Source of the DNA: Medicago truncatula
Taxonomy: Eukaryota; Streptophyta; Magnoliopsida; Fabales; Fabaceae
Reading direction: 5' to 3'
Length of the DNA stretch: 64,000 nucleotides
Assembly: GCF_003473485.1 (NCBI RefSeq)
Contig: NC_053043.1
Span: 13,960,001-14,024,000, forward strand
Shown here: positions 62,245 to 64,000 of the stretch, piece by piece
Layout: every line of letters starts with the position of its first letter
How positions within the stretch are numbered: position 1 is the first letter of the stretch
Notes under the pieces: model-generated
What the model saw: only the letters and a program-made list of their open reading frames with translations
Database searches by the model: none
What the model was told of the DNA's origin: nothing
Made by a program: the position numbers and the translations under genes

Positions 62245-64000
62245 ATTTTTTGTCGTAGACGGATTGACAAATATCGTTTAAAACTCAAATTCAACTATAA
62301 GGTTTGAGTTTGAACCTGAGTGAAGGTGTTCAATTTAATAATATTGGTATTGTCGGTTGGTTATTTGAATTTTGAATCTTTAAAATTCATGTGTCAAAAA
62401 AGTGAAATGTGCAATGGTTTGGTTAAATTTTTAATTGGGTAGATTTTATTTTGTGGATTTATTAGTATTTGGGTTGGTTGGAGTATTAGATATTATTATT
62501 AGTATATTTTTAACCTAACTAAACGTGTTTGTTTGATTTGATCCATTGGGGGAAAGGGTGGATTCTCCTTTTTGGTGTTTGTTGGTTACTTTTTTATCTA
62601 AAATATATGCAGCTCAGCTCTCGTGCGCTTGCTTTTGACCAATGTCTTATTTTTCATATGTTGTGATCTGTTAGTTTTCTATTATTTCTTTTTTTGCTTT
62701 TGGGAAGAATCTGATAATGATCTTTATGATGAAATATTATGTTGAGATATATTGAAAAAGTAACATATGAGGGAGTTGGATATTTCCATTTGAAATCTTA
62801 CTAAAGATATGTGTATATTTTGGAAATTGTGTCATGTATTTATTATGATTTGAATTTTTATCTACTTAACATTCTTTGAGAAATGGAGAAGATCTTTGTC
62901 CAAGAGATAAGGGGCGATGAAAAACAAAAAATATATTAACTATTATTAGATCTTTGTTTGGTAAAAATTAGCAGGGTGACAAATAAGATAGTTGGTGAGT
63001 AAGAAATTTTAGTAGTGAAAGAATCTTGATAAGAAAATCTAATTCTTTATAAAGAATTCAAAGTAAGCAAGATTAATTGTCCTCCTAAAATTACATAAGG
63101 TGAGTAATCTTCTCCTAATTAAGTTTTTTTTTATAGGTGTGTAAAGTTTCAATTAAGTTTCTAAATCTCCGGTGAAAGATACCGAGAGATCAATGGTTTG
63201 ATCCCCACACTCAATAAAAACAAATACTCACATTTATGGATTTAAAAAAAATGCATATTAGTAACTTTTTAAATAGGAGACGATGATAGTTTATCAACTT
63301 ACTTTTAGATTGAAAATAATTTAAACTCTATTTGTTATATTATAGTTTCAAGACTAAATAAAAAACTTGTCAACAAATATTGATATAATTGATAAATAGT
63401 TGACTCATATTATAGGCAGAAGTTCCACTCTCATTGTTAACATAAAAACCTTGGTGTATAATCTTCATCACCTAACACAATTTTTTCTTTTCATAAAAGA
63501 GATAATAGAAAAAACACACTTTACAACCAAATAAAAGTTTTACATTTTTTTTCTTCTTCTAGAAGAACTTTTATTATATGTTCTCTAACATTAAAATAGA
63601 CTAGCATGTGATGGAATCCCCTAGTCACAAGATCCCGTTGATGTATTAACTATTTTTTCTATTATAAGTTCTAGTTGTTTGCTTAGGAGTTTCTTATTGG
63701 TTAGACCAATCTTAAGTTATTAGAGCAACCTAAGTTATCTATGGACCTGAAAATGTGGATCACCCTTATTGTTAGTTGCAACTTGCACGTTATACACAAA
63801 GCTCCAAGATTTTTGTCCGTTAATTGGGACCCAATCTTACCATGAAGATGGGGGCTCCTTGGAGAGGGACTGAGCCACTGCCACAAAAAATGACCTATAG
63901 ACAAGCCAAGTGAAGAAAGCAATTTTCTTTAGGAGTTTCTGTGGGGCCCAGACGACAACGTTTCATGCCAAAAGCTGTGACTAATAGTAGAGAAATGGGA
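62245..64000. other. 3' flank and gene-free DNA to the window end
   Basis: The first 200-300 bases are probably the 3' UTR of the gene at 61610. The rest is AT-rich. The last 400 bases have higher GC content and an open minus-strand frame at 63701-63922, but I recognise no family in it; it could be an exon or transposon piece cut by the window edge. Confidence 0.4.

Overview
The window is plant nuclear DNA, most likely from a legume close to Medicago truncatula. Support comes from AT-rich, intron-containing genes with GT-AG splice sites, many short transposable elements, and plant-only gene families. All exon coordinates were worked out by hand from splice motifs, reading frame and family similarity; no database search was possible.

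Layout: (1) 1845-8986 (+) is a 17-exon gene for a peroxisomal acyl-CoA dehydrogenase fused to an aminoglycoside-phosphotransferase-like domain (IBR3/ACAD10 type), with several MITEs in its introns. (2) 10867-30554 (+) is a tandem array of three pectin methylesterase (PME) genes, here called A, B and C, plus a broken fragment of an A-like copy. B and C are recent duplicates. The array has been expanded by a 1.28-kb, a 0.49-kb and a 2.13-kb solo-LTR-like insertion, a Stowaway MITE and a truncated Athila-like Ty3/gypsy element. (3) 32665-38717 (+) is an 11-exon gene for the condensin II kleisin CAP-H2, with an unusual basic tail of eight 18-residue repeats. (4) 38718-44980 is gene-poor and holds foldback MITEs. 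(5) 44981-45847 (-) is an intronless ATL-type RING-H2 E3 ligase gene. (6) 46305-60675 is a transposon-rich tract: a MULE with a 10-bp target duplication, several foldback elements with 9-bp duplications (one holding two other foldbacks), PIF/Harbinger-like deletion derivatives and two decayed copies of a plant transposase gene. (7) 61610-62244 (+) is a two-exon gene for a small uncharacterised plant protein.

The genes do not form a pathway; they are independent eukaryotic units. The parts most worth a second look are PME-A, which lacks a catalytic aspartate and carries a Pro/Ala-rich tail; the stop-free 93-bp intron in PME-B and PME-C; the shared promoter block and 5' UTR hairpins of the PME genes; the CAP-H2 repeat tail; and the nested foldback element at 50521-52740. 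I saw no CRISPR array, rRNA, convincing tRNA gene or bacterial-type operon.
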